Assembly (NCBI GenBank): GCA_016717115.1
Contig: JADKGE010000001.1
Location: 496,001 to 560,000 of the forward strand
DNA: 64,000 nucleotides
Origin: Actinomycetota bacterium
Lineage (GTDB): Bacteria; Actinomycetota; Actinomycetes; S36-B12
Direction of reading: 5' to 3'
Shown: positions 51,647 through 61,085 of the stretch, in pieces
Position numbering within the stretch: the first letter of the stretch is position 1
Layout of the letters: every line of letters starts with the position of its first letter
Notes under the pieces: generated by a model
Databases searched by the model: none
Seen by the model: only the letters and a program-made list of their open reading frames with translations
Told to the model about the DNA's origin: nothing
Program-made: the position numbers and the translations under genes

Positions 51647-52951
51647 CTAGCTGGGGCTCGAGCGTTTTCTGGAGATGGCATCGACGCTCGCTGCGACCAG
51701 GAGGACCAGGCCGGTGACGACGTACTGGATGCCCGACTGCTGCGTCACCAGCGGGAGGCCGTTGGCGATGACCGCGATGACGAGCCCGCCGATGACCGCG
51801 TCGATCATGCGGCCGCGGCCGCCGAACAACGAGGTGCCGCCGATGACCGCGGCGCCGACGGCGAACAGCAGCGTCTGGGCGCCGCCGGTGGTGGGTGACA
51901 CCGAGTTGTCGCGGGATGCGATCAGGACGCCTGCGACGGCAGCCAGCGTCGAACAGATCATGAAGCAGGCGATCTTCAGGCCTTGAACGCTGATGCCAGC
52001 ACGGCGCGCCGCCTCGGCATTGCCGCCGACCGCGTAGATGTGCCGGCCGAAGCCAGTGCGGGTCAGTACGAAGGTGAGGCCGACCAGCAGGACGAGGATG
52101 ACGAGAACCGCCCACGGCACACCCTGAAGGACGGGAATGCACCCTTCGGGACTCGGCGGGTCATTGACCTCGCACGCCACCTTCCCGGGCCGCACGATCT
52201 GACGCTGTTGGTTCAGGACGAAGACGCCGACTCCGAGGAGGATCGCGAGCGCACCGGTCTTCGCCGCCCAGACCGCCGTTGCCATCGAGGCCAGCCCGGC
52301 CTTGCGCCGAGCGGTGATTCCCCGCAGCGTGACGAAGGCGTAGCCGATGACCACGACGATCCACACCACCCAGCCCATCCACGTGGGCATGTTCTTGTTC
52401 ATGATGGCGAGCAGTTCGTCGCTGCGGAGGGTGATCGTGCCGCCCTCACCGATGATCAGCAGCATCACGCCTTGCAGCGCCAGGAACATTGCCAAGGTGA
52501 CGACGAACGATGGTATGCCGAGCCTCGCCACCAGAACACCGATGAGGAAGCCGATCAGCGTTCCCGTAAGGAGCCCAATGATCAGCGCTATGGGCCATGC
52601 CAGGCCCCACGATGTCAGGGCGATCGCGAGCACCGCCGCCGCTGTGCCGGCCGTGAAGCCCGCAGACAGGTCGATCTCGCCCAGCAACAGGACGAAGATG
52701 AGGCCCATGGCCAGAACGATGATGGCGGTGCCCTGGTTGAGCAGGTTGGCGAAGTTGAGGTAGGAGAAGAAGGTCGATGGCTTCAGGGCGCTGAACAGGA
52801 TCAGGAGGACAATGAGACCCAGGACCGCCGGCAGGGAGCCGACTTCACCGCCCTTGACGCGGGTCCAGTAGTCACGAAGGGCCTGGCCGATGCCACCCTG
52901 GTCGCCGGCCGCGGCGATGTCCACGTCGGTGACCTGCTGCGTCGCGCTCAT
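51647..52951 (-). CDS. xylH: Xylose-type ABC transporter permease
   Basis: The 434-residue protein has about 10-12 membrane helices and the sugar-permease signatures NLLNQGTAIIVLAMGLIFVL, LLGEIDLSAGFTAGTAAAVL and GGNAEAARRAGISVQGLKIA. It is the CUT2-family membrane component for pentoses. ATG 52951 overlaps the end of the ATPase gene by 4 bases. The order binding protein, ATPase, permease, ROK regulator and the nearby xylA/xylB make xylose the likely substrate. Confidence 0.88.
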   Translation of the reverse strand: MSATQQVTDVDIAAAGDQGGIGQALRDYWTRVKGGEVGSLPAVLGLIVLLILFSALKPSTFFSYLNFANLLNQGTAIIVLAMGLIFVLLLGEIDLSAGFTAGTAAAVLAIALTSWGLAWPIALIIGLLTGTLIGFLIGVLVARLGIPSFVVTLAMFLALQGVMLLIIGEGGTITLRSDELLAIMNKNMPTWMGWVVWIVVVIGYAFVTLRGITARRKAGLASMATAVWAAKTGALAILLGVGVFVLNQQRQIVRPGKVACEVNDPPSPEGCIPVLQGVPWAVLVILVLLVGLTFVLTRTGFGRHIYAVGGNAEAARRAGISVQGLKIACFMICSTLAAVAGVLIASRDNSVSPTTGGAQTLLFAVGAAVIGGTSLFGGRGRMIDAVIGGLVIAVIANGLPLVTQQSGIQYVVTGLVLLVAASVDAISRKRSSPS

Positions 52952-53733
52952 GCCGCACCAACCACGTTCGCAACCTCCGGTTGCAGTCCGAGTTCGCCGC
53001 TTCGACCCGAGGTGATGAGTTCGACCACGCGCCCGTGGGTCACTTCACTCGCCTTGACCTGGGCCGCGAGGGCACCGAGGTAGAGACAGGCGATGTTGTC
53101 GGCTACCTGCATGACGTCGTTCATGTTGTGCGAGATGAGGATGACGCCGAGACCGTTGTCCGCGAGGCGTCGCACGAGATTGAGGACCTGCTCGGTCTGT
53201 GCCACACCCAACGCTGCGGTCGGCTCGTCAAGGATGACCAGCTTGGAGTTCCAGAGAACGGCACGCGCGATGGCGACGGTCTGCCGCTGCCCGCCGGACA
53301 GGCTCGACACCTGCTGCCGCACCGACTTCAAGGTGCGCACGGACAGCCCGCTCAGCGTCTCACGAGCCCGCTTCTCCATCGTGATCTCATCGAGGATGAT
53401 CGACTTCTTCTCCTCGCGACCGAGGAACATGTTGTGCACGACATCGAGGTTGTCGCACAGCGCGAGATCCTGATAGACGACTTCGATGCCCAGATGGTTC
53501 GCCTGCTTCGGGTCCGTGACGTGCACCGGATTGCCATCGAAGAGGTACTCGCCAGAGTCGAACGGGTAGATGCCCGCCACTCCCTTGACGAGGGTGCTCT
53601 TCCCGGCACCGTTGTCACCCACGAGAGCGGTCACTTTGCCGGCATACACCGACAGGTCAACACCTCGAAGGACCTGGACGGGTCCGAAGCTCTTGTCGAC
53701 GGCCCGCAACTGCAGCAGGGGGGTATCGGTCAT
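52948..53733 (-). CDS. xylG: Sugar ABC transporter ATP-binding protein, single-domain
   Basis: The 261-residue ATPase has Walker A GDNGAGKST, signature LSGGQRQTVAIARAVL, Walker B LVILDEPTAALG and the switch His in ISHNMNDVM. Classical XylG has two ABC domains (about 500 residues); this one has a single domain, as in FrcA-type systems, and must act as a homodimer. ATG 53733 has GAAGG upstream. It follows the binding-protein gene after a strong stem-loop. Confidence 0.88.
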   Translation of the reverse strand: MTDTPLLQLRAVDKSFGPVQVLRGVDLSVYAGKVTALVGDNGAGKSTLVKGVAGIYPFDSGEYLFDGNPVHVTDPKQANHLGIEVVYQDLALCDNLDVVHNMFLGREEKKSIILDEITMEKRARETLSGLSVRTLKSVRQQVSSLSGGQRQTVAIARAVLWNSKLVILDEPTAALGVAQTEQVLNLVRRLADNGLGVILISHNMNDVMQVADNIACLYLGALAAQVKASEVTHGRVVELITSGRSGELGLQPEVANVVGAA

Positions 53734-53795
53734 GGCGCTACCTTCTCGTAACCGGTAGGGATCGGGGAGGCCTTTCGAAAACAACCGCGGTATGA

Positions 53796-53831
53796 CGGTG
53801 GGGGCGGATGACACGTCACCCGCCCCCACCG
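53796..53831. terminator. Stem-loop between binding-protein and ATPase genes
   Basis: A perfect 12-bp stem (CGGTGGGGGCGG / CCGCCCCCACCG) with a 12-base loop. Its place inside the transport operon suggests a leaky terminator or an mRNA stabiliser, letting the binding protein be made in excess. Confidence 0.65.
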
Positions 53832-53876
53832 TGTCCTACATCGCCCGGATCACTGTGCGTCCGGGCGGGGGGTTAC

Positions 53877-55067
53877 CTAGGAGATGCCGTTCGCAGCGCA
53901 GGCCTTCTCGAGCTCCGGCGTGGCGCAGACCTTCTCCACCGTGGTGAAGCCGTCAGCGATGACGTCCTTCACGTTCTCGGGGTAGATCGCCTGCGGCACC
54001 AGCAGAACGCTGGGAACCTCGGTGCCGGCCTCGCTGTCGGTCGTCGTGCCGGTGGCGAGTGCATCCGCTGCTGCGGTATCACCATTGGCGAGGGCGACCA
54101 TGAGGGCGGCAGCCGCCTCGGCCTCCTTCTTGACGGCCTTGTACACGGTCATGCACTGAGTGCCGAGCAGCACGCGCTGCAGGCCCTCGTCCGTGGCGTC
54201 CTGGCCGGTGACGAAGATCTTGCCGGCCTGGCCGTTGCGGTCGAGGACGGAGATCACGGCGCCGCCGAGACCATCGTTAGCCGAGGCAACGCCGACGAAG
54301 TCGCCGTTGGCCTTGGTGTACATCTGCTCGAAGATCGTGCCGGCCTTCGTGTTGTCCCAGTCCGGAACAGACTCGTCAGCAGTCGGCGTGAAGCCGGCAG
54401 CCTCGATGGCCGTCGAGTAGCCCTGCTTGAACAGCGTGGCGTTGTTGTCGGTCGGCGAACCGTTGAGGTACGCCACGTTGCCGGACGTCGTGCCCGCGTC
54501 GTTGAGGCACTTGACAAGGCCCTCGCCGATCGTGGTGCCCACGGCGACGTTGTCGAACGACACGTAGTACTTCGCGCCGCCACCGAGGGTGAGGCGGTCG
54601 TAGTCGATGACCGGGATGCCGGCGGCGTCAGCCTTGGCGATGACCGCGGCAGCAGACGGGCTGTCGAGGTTGACGATGGCCATGACCGAACAGCCACCGG
54701 CGATCATGCCGTCAGCGATGGTGGCGAACTTGGTCTTGTCACCATTCGCGTTCTGGATGTCCGACTCAAGGCCAGCGGCCTTGAATGCCTCGTCGAGGAA
54801 CGGACGGTCGACGGTCTCCCAGCGCACCGACGACGCGGCGTCGGGGAGAATGACGCAGGCCTTGCCACCAGCGGCGGCCATTGCCGACGACGCCGCAGGC
54901 GCAGCCGAGGAGGCCATCGCAGCGGCCGACGACGCAACAGCTGCAGCCGACGTGGCTGCGGCAGCCGCGGACGACGTCTCACTGCTAGTACTGGAACCGC
55001 CGCACGCGGCGACGAGCAGGGAGGCGGCGGCGAGGCCGGCTACTGCTCCATAGATTTTCTTGGACAT
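53877..55067 (-). CDS. xylF: Xylose-binding lipoprotein
   Basis: The 396-residue lipoprotein has lipobox VAAC, then an unusually long low-complexity stretch of Ser and Ala (about residues 25-66), then a periplasmic-binding fold: WETVDRPFLDEAFKAAGLES, GGCSVMAIVNLDSPSAAAVI, DAAGIPVIDYDRLTLGG, YLNGSPTDNNATLFKQGY and VTGQDATDEGLQRVLLGTQC. These match XylF. In a Gram-positive cell it stays tethered to the membrane. ATG 55067 is the first gene after xylA in the minus-strand run. Confidence 0.9.
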   Translation of the reverse strand: MSKKIYGAVAGLAAASLLVAACGGSSTSSETSSAAAAATSAAAVASSAAAMASSAAPAASSAMAAAGGKACVILPDAASSVRWETVDRPFLDEAFKAAGLESDIQNANGDKTKFATIADGMIAGGCSVMAIVNLDSPSAAAVIAKADAAGIPVIDYDRLTLGGGAKYYVSFDNVAVGTTIGEGLVKCLNDAGTTSGNVAYLNGSPTDNNATLFKQGYSTAIEAAGFTPTADESVPDWDNTKAGTIFEQMYTKANGDFVGVASANDGLGGAVISVLDRNGQAGKIFVTGQDATDEGLQRVLLGTQCMTVYKAVKKEAEAAAALMVALANGDTAAADALATGTTTDSEAGTEVPSVLLVPQAIYPENVKDVIADGFTTVEKVCATPELEKACAANGIS

Positions 55068-55151
55068 GCGGTGCTGTCCCTTCCCCGCAGGAGACCTGCG
55101 AATTTGCTAGATGGAGTGGTGCTGTCGATCACGGGTGTCGGATGACGCGTA

Positions 55152-56318
55152 TCAGGCGATGCCCAGGATGTGATCGATGACGAGCTGGTCGAGCGCCTCG
55201 TTGCCGAAGCCCCGCGTTGCGAGGACGTCGACGTCGAAGCTCTCGGCCTTCAACCGTGCTGCGGACTCCGATGAATACGGACCCACAGTCGGTTCCGCGA
55301 GCTCTGCGACGCCGGAATACGCCATCGCCTCGGCCACACGGGGATCTTGGTCGAACTCGCGGGCCTTGGCCGCGAGCGCGAGGTAGTTGCGGATGCAGCC
55401 GCGCGCGAAGTCCCACACACCAGCAACATCCTCGGTGCGGTAGGCATGGGCGTCGAAGTGCTTCGCCCCCGCATAGCCGCTGTTCTCCAGCAGGCGCACC
55501 AAGAAGAAGTGGTCCTTGATGCCCTCGGATCCGAACCGGAAGTCCTGGTCGAACCGGCCGATGCGCTGGTCGTTGAGATCGATGTGGAACAGCTTGTCCT
55601 GCCACACGGCCTGCGCGACCGCCTGGTAGAAGCTCAGGCCCGACATCGTCTCGTGCGCGACCTCGGGGTTCACCCCCACCATGTCCGCATGCTCCAGAGT
55701 GGAGATGAACGCGAGGGCGTGGCCCACCGTGGGCAGGAAGATGTCACCACGAGGCTCGTTCGGCTTCGGCTCGAGGGCGAAACGCATCCCGTAGCCCTTG
55801 TCCAGGACGTAGCCGGCCAGGAAGTCCAGCGCCTCGGCGTACCGCGACAACGCGTCACGCGTGTCCTTCGCCGCCGCCGTCTCCACGCCCTCACGCCCGC
55901 CCCAGAACACGTACGTGGGAGCGCCCAACTCTGCAGCCAGGTCGATGTTGCGCATCACCTTCTGCATCGCGAAGCGCCGCACCGACGGATCGTTCGAGGT
56001 GAACGCGCCGTCCTTGAACACCGGATGGTGGAACAGGTTGGTGGTCGCCATGGAACAGACGAGGCCGGTCTCATCGAGAGCCTTCTTGAACGCCTCGACC
56101 TCCGCCTGGCGCTGCGCCTCGGGCGCCCCGAACGTCATGAGGTCGTCGTCATGGAAGCTGATGCCCCACACGCCCAGGTCGGCGAGACCCTTGATCATGT
56201 CGACAGTTTCGATCTTGGGACGTACCGCGTCCCCGAAGGGGTCTCTACCGCGGTTGCCCACCGTCCATAGCCCGAACGCGAACCTGTCCTCTGGCTTGGC
56301 GACGAACTCCACCGGCAC
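55152..56318 (-). CDS. xylA: Xylose isomerase
   Basis: The 388-residue enzyme converts xylose to xylulose. It is the class I, actinobacterial type: DRFAFGLWTVGNRGRDPFG, GISFHDDDLMTFGAP (catalytic His), YVFWGGREGVET, FALEPKPNEPRGDIFLP, GVNPEVAHETMSGL and LFHIDLNDQRIGRFDQDFRF, with the metal ligands Glu, Asp and His all in place. GTG 56318 has GAGGGAG upstream. Its promoter region carries the tandem repeats at 56370-56409. Confidence 0.96.
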   Translation of the reverse strand: MPVEFVAKPEDRFAFGLWTVGNRGRDPFGDAVRPKIETVDMIKGLADLGVWGISFHDDDLMTFGAPEAQRQAEVEAFKKALDETGLVCSMATTNLFHHPVFKDGAFTSNDPSVRRFAMQKVMRNIDLAAELGAPTYVFWGGREGVETAAAKDTRDALSRYAEALDFLAGYVLDKGYGMRFALEPKPNEPRGDIFLPTVGHALAFISTLEHADMVGVNPEVAHETMSGLSFYQAVAQAVWQDKLFHIDLNDQRIGRFDQDFRFGSEGIKDHFFLVRLLENSGYAGAKHFDAHAYRTEDVAGVWDFARGCIRNYLALAAKAREFDQDPRVAEAMAYSGVAELAEPTVGPYSSESAARLKAESFDVDVLATRGFGNEALDQLVIDHILGIA

Positions 56319-56369
56319 GACTCTCCCTCAGGCTCATCCCCGTGGGCGACCAACCGACCCGTGCGTCAA

Positions 56370-56409
56370 TTGTTGGCTGCCGCAACATACATTGTTGTTG
56401 CCGCAAACA
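56370..56409. promoter_or_regulatory. Tandem operator-like repeats upstream of xylA
   Basis: Two related 18-base elements, TTGTTGGCTGCCGCAACA at 56370 and TTGTTGTTGCCGCAAACA at 56392, are spaced by 22 bases, close to two helical turns. Each is an imperfect inverted repeat (TTGTTG / GCAACA-like). They sit in the 187-base gap between xylB and xylA, the AT-richest part of this locus. The ROK repressor is the likely binder. Confidence 0.6.
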
Positions 56410-56505
56410 TATGCCGATCGAAACCGCCGACACAAGCCAATTGTGCATCGATTCGACATCATCTGGTAACGATTTGGTCACGTCGACGAGGGCAATCAAC
56501 TGCTG

Positions 56506-57900
56506 CTACACCGACGCGTACAACGCCGTTCGCGCGGCGGCGTAGGCCTCGCGCACCCCACGCACCGGCGCGGGGTCGAACGTCGTGCTGTCGCCGGACC
56601 GAGATCCCGACCAGTCGGGTGGCGAGGCTGCTCCGCTGAGCACCCAGGCCGCCTGACGGGCCGCCCCATCGGCCACGTACTCGCCCGCCGGCGGCACGAC
56701 CACAGGCACGTCGAACATCGTGGCGGCCACCGCGCCGACAGCGGGATTCGACGCGGCCCCGCCGACGAGCAGCACGCGAGTGGGCCGGACGCCTACGCCG
56801 ACGAGGGCGTCCACCGCGTCAGCCAGTCCGCCGAGCATGCCCTCCACCGCCGCCCGTGCCAGGTTCTCGGGAGTGAGGTTGGCCCTCGAGACGCCCTGGA
56901 TGGAGCCGCGGGCGTCGGGCAGGTTGGGCGTGCGCTCCCCGTCGAAGTACGGCAGGAGGACGAGGCCGCCGGATCCCGGCTCGGCCGCGAGGGCCAGCCG
57001 CGAGAACCCGTCGAGGTCGACCCCGAGCAGGGCGGCCGTCGAGGTGAGGATGCGCGCGGCGTTGAGCGTGCACACCAGGGGAAGGAAGTACCCGGTGGCA
57101 TCGGCGAAGCCCGCGACGAAGCCGGTCGCGTCGGCGGCAGGCGTCGTCGACACGGCGAAGGCGGTGCCCGACGTGCCGAGGGAGACGACGACGTCGCCCG
57201 GGCGCGTGTCCAGGCCCAGCGCCGCCCCCATGTTGTCGCCCGTCCCGGGGCCCAGGGTGATGCCGCCCGCCGTCGTTCCGACCGCCTCGGCCGGATCCGC
57301 CACCCGTGGGACCGCGGGCACATGGCCCAGCGCCAGCTCCAGAAGGTCGGGTCGGTACGCGCCGGAGATCGGAGACCAGTAGCCGGTGCCCGACGCCTCG
57401 CCTCGGTCCGTCACCGCCTCGTCCGGACGACCCGCCAGCACCCAGGTGAGGTAGTCGTGCGGGAGCATCATTCGGGCCGTGCGAGCGGCCTTGGCCGGTT
57501 CGACGCGCGCCATCCAGCGCGCCTTCGTCACGGTGAACGCCGCCACGGGCACGCTGCCGATCGCCTCTGCCCACGCAGCCGGTCCCCCGAGCTCACGCAC
57601 GAGATCCGCCGCGTCCTGGGCCGACCGAGTGTCGTTCCACAACAGTGCCGGACGGACGACCTCACCCGACTCGTCCAGAGCCACCATTCCGTGCTGCTGC
57701 CCGGCGATGGCCAGGGCCTGCACCCCCTCGAGCACCCCGTCGGTGACGGCGTCGAGTGCGTTGAGCCAGGCGGCCGGATCCACTTCGGTGCCGTCGGGAT
57801 GGCCAGCGCGGGCCTCCCGAACGAGGTCGCCCGTCTGCGCATCGCGGACGACGATCTTCACGGACTGCGTCGAGGAGTCGATCCCAGCTACCAAGGCCAT
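56506..57900 (-). CDS. xylB: Xylulokinase
   Basis: The 464-residue FGGY-family kinase phosphorylates xylulose to xylulose 5-phosphate. It opens VAGIDSSTQSVKIVVRDAQT, has QQHGMVALDESGEVVRPALL with the catalytic-site Gln-His, a central GTGDNMGAALGLDTRPGDVV and the C-terminal VLLVGGAASNPAVGAVAATM ATP site. ATG 57900 is well placed. It precedes xylA on the same strand, but the 187-base gap with operators suggests a separate promoter for xylA. Confidence 0.92.
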   Translation of the reverse strand: MALVAGIDSSTQSVKIVVRDAQTGDLVREARAGHPDGTEVDPAAWLNALDAVTDGVLEGVQALAIAGQQHGMVALDESGEVVRPALLWNDTRSAQDAADLVRELGGPAAWAEAIGSVPVAAFTVTKARWMARVEPAKAARTARMMLPHDYLTWVLAGRPDEAVTDRGEASGTGYWSPISGAYRPDLLELALGHVPAVPRVADPAEAVGTTAGGITLGPGTGDNMGAALGLDTRPGDVVVSLGTSGTAFAVSTTPAADATGFVAGFADATGYFLPLVCTLNAARILTSTAALLGVDLDGFSRLALAAEPGSGGLVLLPYFDGERTPNLPDARGSIQGVSRANLTPENLARAAVEGMLGGLADAVDALVGVGVRPTRVLLVGGAASNPAVGAVAATMFDVPVVVPPAGEYVADGAARQAAWVLSGAASPPDWSGSRSGDSTTFDPAPVRGVREAYAAARTALYASV

Positions 57901-58027
57901 GGCTGCACGCTTTCACATGCAGAGCCCGGTTTCACGCCGGTTCGACCCTTACCGGGACTTTGCCGCGACATGGGCGGGCCATCACGGGCACTGCGCCACC
58001 ATGGGCAAGCACCCGGCCCATTGAGGC

Positions 58028-59359
58028 ATGATTCGTTCGGAGGTAGGCATGGGCCGTCTAGGGATCGAGACACGGTCGTCGCTCTCGATGCACCTGTCCG
58101 AGTACGGCCCGCTGCCCGCGACCCCGCGCCGACACGGCTCCGAGCCCGGGTCGCTCGTCGACGAGGTCGAGACGGCCGGGCTGCGCGGGCGCGGGGGCGG
58201 CTGGTTCCCCACATCGCGGAAGCTGCGAGCCGTGGTGGAGAGCTCGGCCGGCCGGGGCCGCCTGAACCGGTCGCGCCACCCCGTCGTCATCGCCAACGGC
58301 ATGGAGGGCGAGCCGGCGAGCAGCAAGGATGCCGGGCTACTGGCCTCATCCGCGCACCTCGTCTTCGACGGGATCTCCGCGGCCGCCGCCACCGTCGGCG
58401 CCACCAATGCCTTCCTCGCCATCCACCGGGACTCCCCCGTCATCCCGACGCTGCTGAAGGCGCTGGACGAACGCCACGCGGCACGTCTGGACCCGCTGGC
58501 CATCCACCTGGTCACGCCCCCCGCCAGGTATGTGGCCAGCGAGGAGAGCGCGCTGTCGCACTGGGTCGGCGAGGGTGTCGCCACCCCGGTGTACCCCGAC
58601 CGGCCCTTCCAGAAGGGCGCGGCCGGACGCCCCACACTGGTGCAGAATGTCGAGACCCTGGCCCACCTCGGCCTCATCGCCCGTCACGGCGGTGCCTGGT
58701 TCGCCGAGCTCGGCGCTCCCAGTGCGCCAGGATCGACGCTCGTCACCGTCGGTGGGGCGGTCCGCGATGCTGGCGTCGTCGAAGTCCCCACCGGCACGCC
58801 CGTCCGGCAGATCCTCGAGCTGTGCGGCGGCGCCACCGAGCCGGTGCGCGGCTACCTCACGGGTGGGTACGGAGGTGGCTGGGTCGCGGCCGACGGCTTC
58901 GACACGACCGCGTGGGACCCCGAGTCGATGCGGACCGCAGGAGCGGTCATCGGCGCATCCGTCCTGTGGCTCATCGGCGAGAGCACCTGCCCGATCGATG
59001 AGATGGCGCGCGTCGCGGCCTGGATGGCCGGCGAGAGCGCCGGCCAGTGCGGACCGTGCGTGTATGGCCTGCCGTCCCTGAGCGACGACGTCCACCAGCT
59101 GGCCACTCGGCATGCGGATGCGGCGGACATGGCGCGCCTGGAGAGGCGACTCTCGCTCGTCTCGAACAGGGGGGGCTGCAAGCACCCCGACGGAACGGCC
59201 CGGTTCGTGTCCACGGGCCTCGCCGCGTTCGCCGACGAGGTGGCCCTCCATCTCGACCGGCGCTGCTCGGTCACCGCGCGCGGACAGGGACCAGCGGCCA
59301 TGCCCGTGCCGCCTGCGCGCCTCGCCCTGGTCGACGTGTCCGGAAGGGACTTCGAGTGA
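58028..59359 (+). CDS. NuoF-like flavo-iron-sulfur protein
   Basis: The 443-residue protein resembles the NuoF subunit of complex I without the rest of the complex: GLRGRGGGWFPTSRKLRAVV (FMN/NAD region), ANGMEGEPASSKDAGLLAS, an SLBB region (VPTGTPVRQILELCGGATEP) and ESAGQCGPCVYGL with GGCKHPDG. The first of the usual cysteines (ESCG in NuoF) is Ala here, leaving three. ATG 58028 or 58049 may be the start. It overlaps the ferredoxin gene by 4 bases and probably passes electrons from NADH to it. Confidence 0.82.
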   Translation: MIRSEVGMGRLGIETRSSLSMHLSEYGPLPATPRRHGSEPGSLVDEVETAGLRGRGGGWFPTSRKLRAVVESSAGRGRLNRSRHPVVIANGMEGEPASSKDAGLLASSAHLVFDGISAAAATVGATNAFLAIHRDSPVIPTLLKALDERHAARLDPLAIHLVTPPARYVASEESALSHWVGEGVATPVYPDRPFQKGAAGRPTLVQNVETLAHLGLIARHGGAWFAELGAPSAPGSTLVTVGGAVRDAGVVEVPTGTPVRQILELCGGATEPVRGYLTGGYGGGWVAADGFDTTAWDPESMRTAGAVIGASVLWLIGESTCPIDEMARVAAWMAGESAGQCGPCVYGLPSLSDDVHQLATRHADAADMARLERRLSLVSNRGGCKHPDGTARFVSTGLAAFADEVALHLDRRCSVTARGQGPAAMPVPPARLALVDVSGRDFE

Positions 59360-59586
59360 GCACCGACGACACTGTCGCGACCTTGCTGCTGAACCCGACC
59401 CTGTGCGACGGCCGCGGGATGTGCCACGACGCTGCTCCCGACCTCATCGAGCTCGACGAGTGGGGATACCCGCTCCTACCGGGGCACACACTGCGGGCCG
59501 ACCTCACCAAGGGACAGCTGAAGGCGGCCGAGGACGCCACGCATGCATGCCCCGTGCTCGCCCTTCACATCGAACGGCGGCGGTAA
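59356..59586 (+). CDS. Small ferredoxin
   Basis: The 76-residue protein has Cys at C-x5-C (LCDGRGMCHDAAPDLIELDE) and a third Cys in ATHACPVLALHI, the pattern of [3Fe-4S]-type or modified [4Fe-4S] ferredoxins. GTG 59356 overlaps the NuoF-like gene (GTGA), so the two are an electron-transfer pair. The final acceptor is not evident; in related loci the partner is often a ferric-reductase-like membrane protein, which is not seen here. Confidence 0.85.
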   Translation: MSTDDTVATLLLNPTLCDGRGMCHDAAPDLIELDEWGYPLLPGHTLRADLTKGQLKAAEDATHACPVLALHIERRR

Positions 59587-59641
59587 CCCTGGCGTTGCGC
59601 TTTGGCCCCGCGGGCCCGAGTGAGGGGGCACACTTCGCCCC

Positions 59642-61081
59642 ATGGACTTCTATGGGCACATCATCGGCGGCGAGGAGGTGCCCTCCCTCGACGGTTCGAC
59701 GATGGACGACATCGACCCGTACACGCGCGAGCCGTGGGCGACGATCGCCTGCGGTGGGAAGGCCGACGCGGATCGCGCCGTAGCCGCCGCTCGGGAGGCC
59801 TTCGATGAGGGCCCATGGCCGCGCATGGGCTACGAGAACCGGCAGACCATCTTGCACCGGCTCGCCGATCTCATGGACGAGCACGCCGCCGAGCTGGCGA
59901 TGGCGGACACCCGCGACATGGGCAAGCCGCTCACGCAGGCCCTCCACGACGTGGCGCGAAGCTCATGGAACGTGCGGTTCTTCGCCGACCACGCGCGGCT
60001 GTCCATGGGCGACGCCTATCCGATGGACTCGGGGCACCACGCGTACGCCCGATTCGACCCGGTCGGGGTGGCCGTCGCCATCTCGCCGTGGAACTTCCCG
60101 CTGATGCTCGGCACGTGGAAGGTGGCGCCCGCCCTGGCGTGGGGGAACACGGTCGTGATGAAGCCCGCCGAGGACACGCCGGTCTCCGCCACCCTCTGGG
60201 CCCGCCTCGCCCTCGAGGCGGGCATGCCGCCAGGAGTGCTCAACGTCGTGCACGGCTACGGACCGGACTCGGCCGGCGCTGCGCTGACGGCGCATCCCGA
60301 CGTCGACCGCATCACCTTCACGGGCGAGTCCGGCACCGGGAAGGTCATCAGTGGCGCCGCTTCGAGCCATCTGGTTCCGGTCAGCCTCGAGCTCGGGGGC
60401 AAGGGCGCGAACATCGTCTTCGACGACGCCGAGATCGACAACGCGGTGCACTGGGCGGTGCAGGCCATCTTCCGCAACGCGGGACAGATCTGCCTGTCCG
60501 GCTCGAGGCTCTACCTCCAGGCCGGTATCTACGACGCGTTCGTCGAGCGATTCGTCACCGCGGCCGAGGCGCTGCGGGCCGGCGATCCGAAGGAACCGGA
60601 AACCGAGTTCCCGCTCGCCCTGGCCAGCGAGGAGCACTATCGCAAGGTCAGCGGGTATCTCGACACCGTCCAGGAGGACGGGGGACGCATCCTCACCGGC
60701 GGCCTCGGCGAGGGCTGGAGCGTGCTACCCACGATCATCGTCGATGCTCCCCCGACCGCGCGCGTGTGCCGCGAGGAGATCTTCGGCCCCGTCTGCGTCG
60801 TCCAGAGGTTCGAGTCGGAGGACGAGGCTGTCGCTGCCGCCAACGACACGAGATACGGCCTCAATGCGATGGTGTTCACCGAGAACCTCTCACGTGCCCA
60901 TCGCGTGGCCGCTCGCCTTCGCGCCGGCACGGTGTGGGTCAACTGCTTCTTCATCCGCGACCTGCGCGCCCCGTTCGGAGGCGTCGGCGATTCGGGTGTG
61001 GGCCGCGAGGGCGGCAACTTCAGCAGGGAGTTCTTCACCGAGCCCAAGGCCGTGATCATGCAGATCGATCCGGGCTACTGA
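59642..61081 (+). CDS. Aldehyde dehydrogenase
   Basis: The 479-residue enzyme has LELGGKGANIVFDDAEIDNA, NAGQICLSGSRLYLQAG (catalytic Cys) and FIRDLRAPFGGVGDSGVGRE. That last stretch is close to the HpaE/2-hydroxymuconate semialdehyde dehydrogenase group and to the enzyme at 33357. It stands alone between the ferredoxin and a convergent nuclease gene, 24 kb from the ring-cleavage operon, so its pathway is open. Confidence 0.87.
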   Translation: MDFYGHIIGGEEVPSLDGSTMDDIDPYTREPWATIACGGKADADRAVAAAREAFDEGPWPRMGYENRQTILHRLADLMDEHAAELAMADTRDMGKPLTQALHDVARSSWNVRFFADHARLSMGDAYPMDSGHHAYARFDPVGVAVAISPWNFPLMLGTWKVAPALAWGNTVVMKPAEDTPVSATLWARLALEAGMPPGVLNVVHGYGPDSAGAALTAHPDVDRITFTGESGTGKVISGAASSHLVPVSLELGGKGANIVFDDAEIDNAVHWAVQAIFRNAGQICLSGSRLYLQAGIYDAFVERFVTAAEALRAGDPKEPETEFPLALASEEHYRKVSGYLDTVQEDGGRILTGGLGEGWSVLPTIIVDAPPTARVCREEIFGPVCVVQRFESEDEAVAAANDTRYGLNAMVFTENLSRAHRVAARLRAGTVWVNCFFIRDLRAPFGGVGDSGVGREGGNFSREFFTEPKAVIMQIDPGY

Positions 61082-61085
61082 GCCA

